From NCBI GenBank assembly GCA_045652405.1, contig JAZRUF010000101.1:1-7222 (forward strand): a stretch of DNA of 7,222 nt, written 5' to 3'. The translations under genes were made by a program, and so were the position numbers. The DNA comes from JAZRUF01 sp045652405 (GTDB lineage: Bacteria; Bacillota; Clostridia; Oscillospirales; JAAYXM01). Positions 6,291-7,222 of this stretch are shown here, in pieces; the first letter of the stretch is position 1, and every line of letters starts with the position of its first letter. The notes under the pieces were generated by a model. It ran no database searches. It was not told where the DNA came from and saw only the letters and a program-made list of their open reading frames with translations.

Positions 6291-7222
6291 ATGCAACCAA
6301 CTATTTGCAGCAGATGCAAAAAGAATCCGGCAGTGATTTTTATAACAAAAATGGAAGGCGATAAATCCACAAGTGAGGGCCTTTGTCTTAAATGTGCACG
6401 CGAACTCAATTTAAAACCTGTCTCTGATTTTATGGATAAAATGGGGATTTCAGATGAAGAGTTAGACGCAATGACAAACGAAATGCTCAGCATGTTCGGT
6501 GACATGGAAGGAAACGAGCTTGCCGCTTTTGCAAATCCCGACGGAATTGATGACTCAGACCCCGACGGCCACACTGCAACCTTCCCTTTCCTAAACAAGC
6601 TTTTTGGCGCAATGGGACCAAACCAAACGCCCCCTATGCCCCAGGATGCAAGCAATGCACACCAAGGCCATGAAAAAGACCGCCGTGCAGGAAAAGAAAA
6701 GAAGGACAACAAACGCAAATTCCTTGAAAATTATTGCATTTCTCTCACCGAGCGCGCAAAATCCGGAAAGCTTGACAAGATAGTCGGACGTGACTCTGAA
6801 ATAGAACGCGTTATCCAGATTTTAAACCGCCGCCAGAAAAACAACCCCTGCCTGATAGGCGAACCCGGCGTTGGAAAGACCGCTATTGCAGAAGGTCTCG
6901 CCCTGCGTATGAGCGAAGGAAACGTTCCCGACAAACTGCTTGATAAAGAAGTCTACCTTTTAGACCTTACCTCTCTCGTTGCAGGAACGCAGTTTCGCGG
7001 TCAGTTTGAAAGCCGCATGAAAGGGCTTATTGACGAAATAAAAAAGCTCGGAAACATAATACTCGTCATAGACGAGGTTCACAATATCGTCGGCGCAGGA
7101 GATGCAGAAGGCTCGATGAACGCAGCCAACATCTTAAAGCCCGCCCTCTCCCGCGGTGAAATTCAGGTAATAGGTGCGACAACCTTCACCCAGTACCCTA
7201 AGCACAATGGAAAAGACAGCGC
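6291..7222 (+). CDS. Clp/Hsp100 ATPase with N-terminal zinc finger (ClpE-like), 5' part
   Basis: The frame is open from ATG 6291 to the right edge, giving 310 residues of a protein expected to be about 700-800 long. Clp ATPases unfold substrates for ClpP or refold them. The N-terminus has four cysteines in two pairs, Cys6-x2-Cys9 and Cys32-x2-Cys35, a zinc finger like that of ClpE and McsA in Firmicutes. A hydrophilic linker with acidic and then basic stretches (about 55-145) replaces the double-repeat Clp N-domain of ClpC/ClpA/ClpB. The first AAA+ domain then begins: LTERAKSGKLDKIVGRD (152-168), Walker A GEPGVGKT (190-197), the substrate-pore region AGTQFRGQFESR (231-242) and Walker B ILVIDEVHNIVGAG (257-270). 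The last codons are atypical (QYPKHNGKD, where EYRK-x-IEKD is usual). It is preceded by AAGGAGG and a 48-base gap. Whether it is true ClpE needs the missing part, such as the middle region and ClpP-binding loop. Confidence 0.9.
   Translation, partial: MQPTICSRCKKNPAVIFITKMEGDKSTSEGLCLKCARELNLKPVSDFMDKMGISDEELDAMTNEMLSMFGDMEGNELAAFANPDGIDDSDPDGHTATFPFLNKLFGAMGPNQTPPMPQDASNAHQGHEKDRRAGKEKKDNKRKFLENYCISLTERAKSGKLDKIVGRDSEIERVIQILNRRQKNNPCLIGEPGVGKTAIAEGLALRMSEGNVPDKLLDKEVYLLDLTSLVAGTQFRGQFESRMKGLIDEIKKLGNIILVIDEVHNIVGAGDAEGSMNAANILKPALSRGEIQVIGATTFTQYPKHNGKDS

Overview
The window is 7.2 kb with nine genes, all on the + strand, and intergenic gaps of at most about 48 bases. The likely host is a low-GC Gram-positive anaerobe of the Clostridia, perhaps an Oscillospiraceae/Ruminococcaceae relative. 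This rests on the ecfA1-ecfA2-ecfT-truA order, the strong AGGAGG-type ribosome binding sites, TTG and GTG starts, the moderate GC content judged by eye, and the DUF5711-like/CvpA gene pair. The taxonomic call is inference, since no rRNA is present.

Layout. Positions 1-423 hold the 3' end of a COG1092/RlmI-like SAM-dependent methyltransferase. Positions 441-3000 encode a complete ECF transporter energizing module: ATPases EcfA1 and EcfA2 and the transmembrane protein EcfT. TruA, the tRNA pseudouridine synthase, follows at 3010-3795. Next comes an envelope-linked stretch: a membrane-anchored, probably beta-propeller protein of DUF5711 type (3773-4921), a CvpA-family membrane protein (4940-5647) and a CDP-alcohol phosphatidyltransferase resembling PgsA (5694-6242). 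The window ends inside a Clp/Hsp100 ATPase gene (6291 to the edge) that starts with a four-cysteine zinc finger, as in ClpE, rather than the usual Clp N-domain.

How the genes work together. EcfA1, EcfA2 and EcfT would form the shared engine for vitamin or metal-ion uptake. No substrate-binding S component is encoded here, so it presumably serves S components made elsewhere (group II ECF). Three junctions are tightly coupled: ecfA2/ecfT overlap by 8 bases, ecfT/truA are separated by 9, and truA/DUF5711-like overlap by 23. The two largest gaps (46 and 48 bases) precede pgsA and the clp gene. I could not support a promoter or a rho-independent terminator in any gap, so the block may be one long transcript, or it may have promoters too weak to see by eye.

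I found no tRNA, rRNA, CRISPR array, insertion sequence, riboswitch or phage-like gene, and no stretch above 300 bases lacks a gene. I see no clear new system. The points most worth a second look are the uncharacterised DUF5711-like/CvpA pair and a cluster of odd residues in a normally invariant Clp motif at the right edge.
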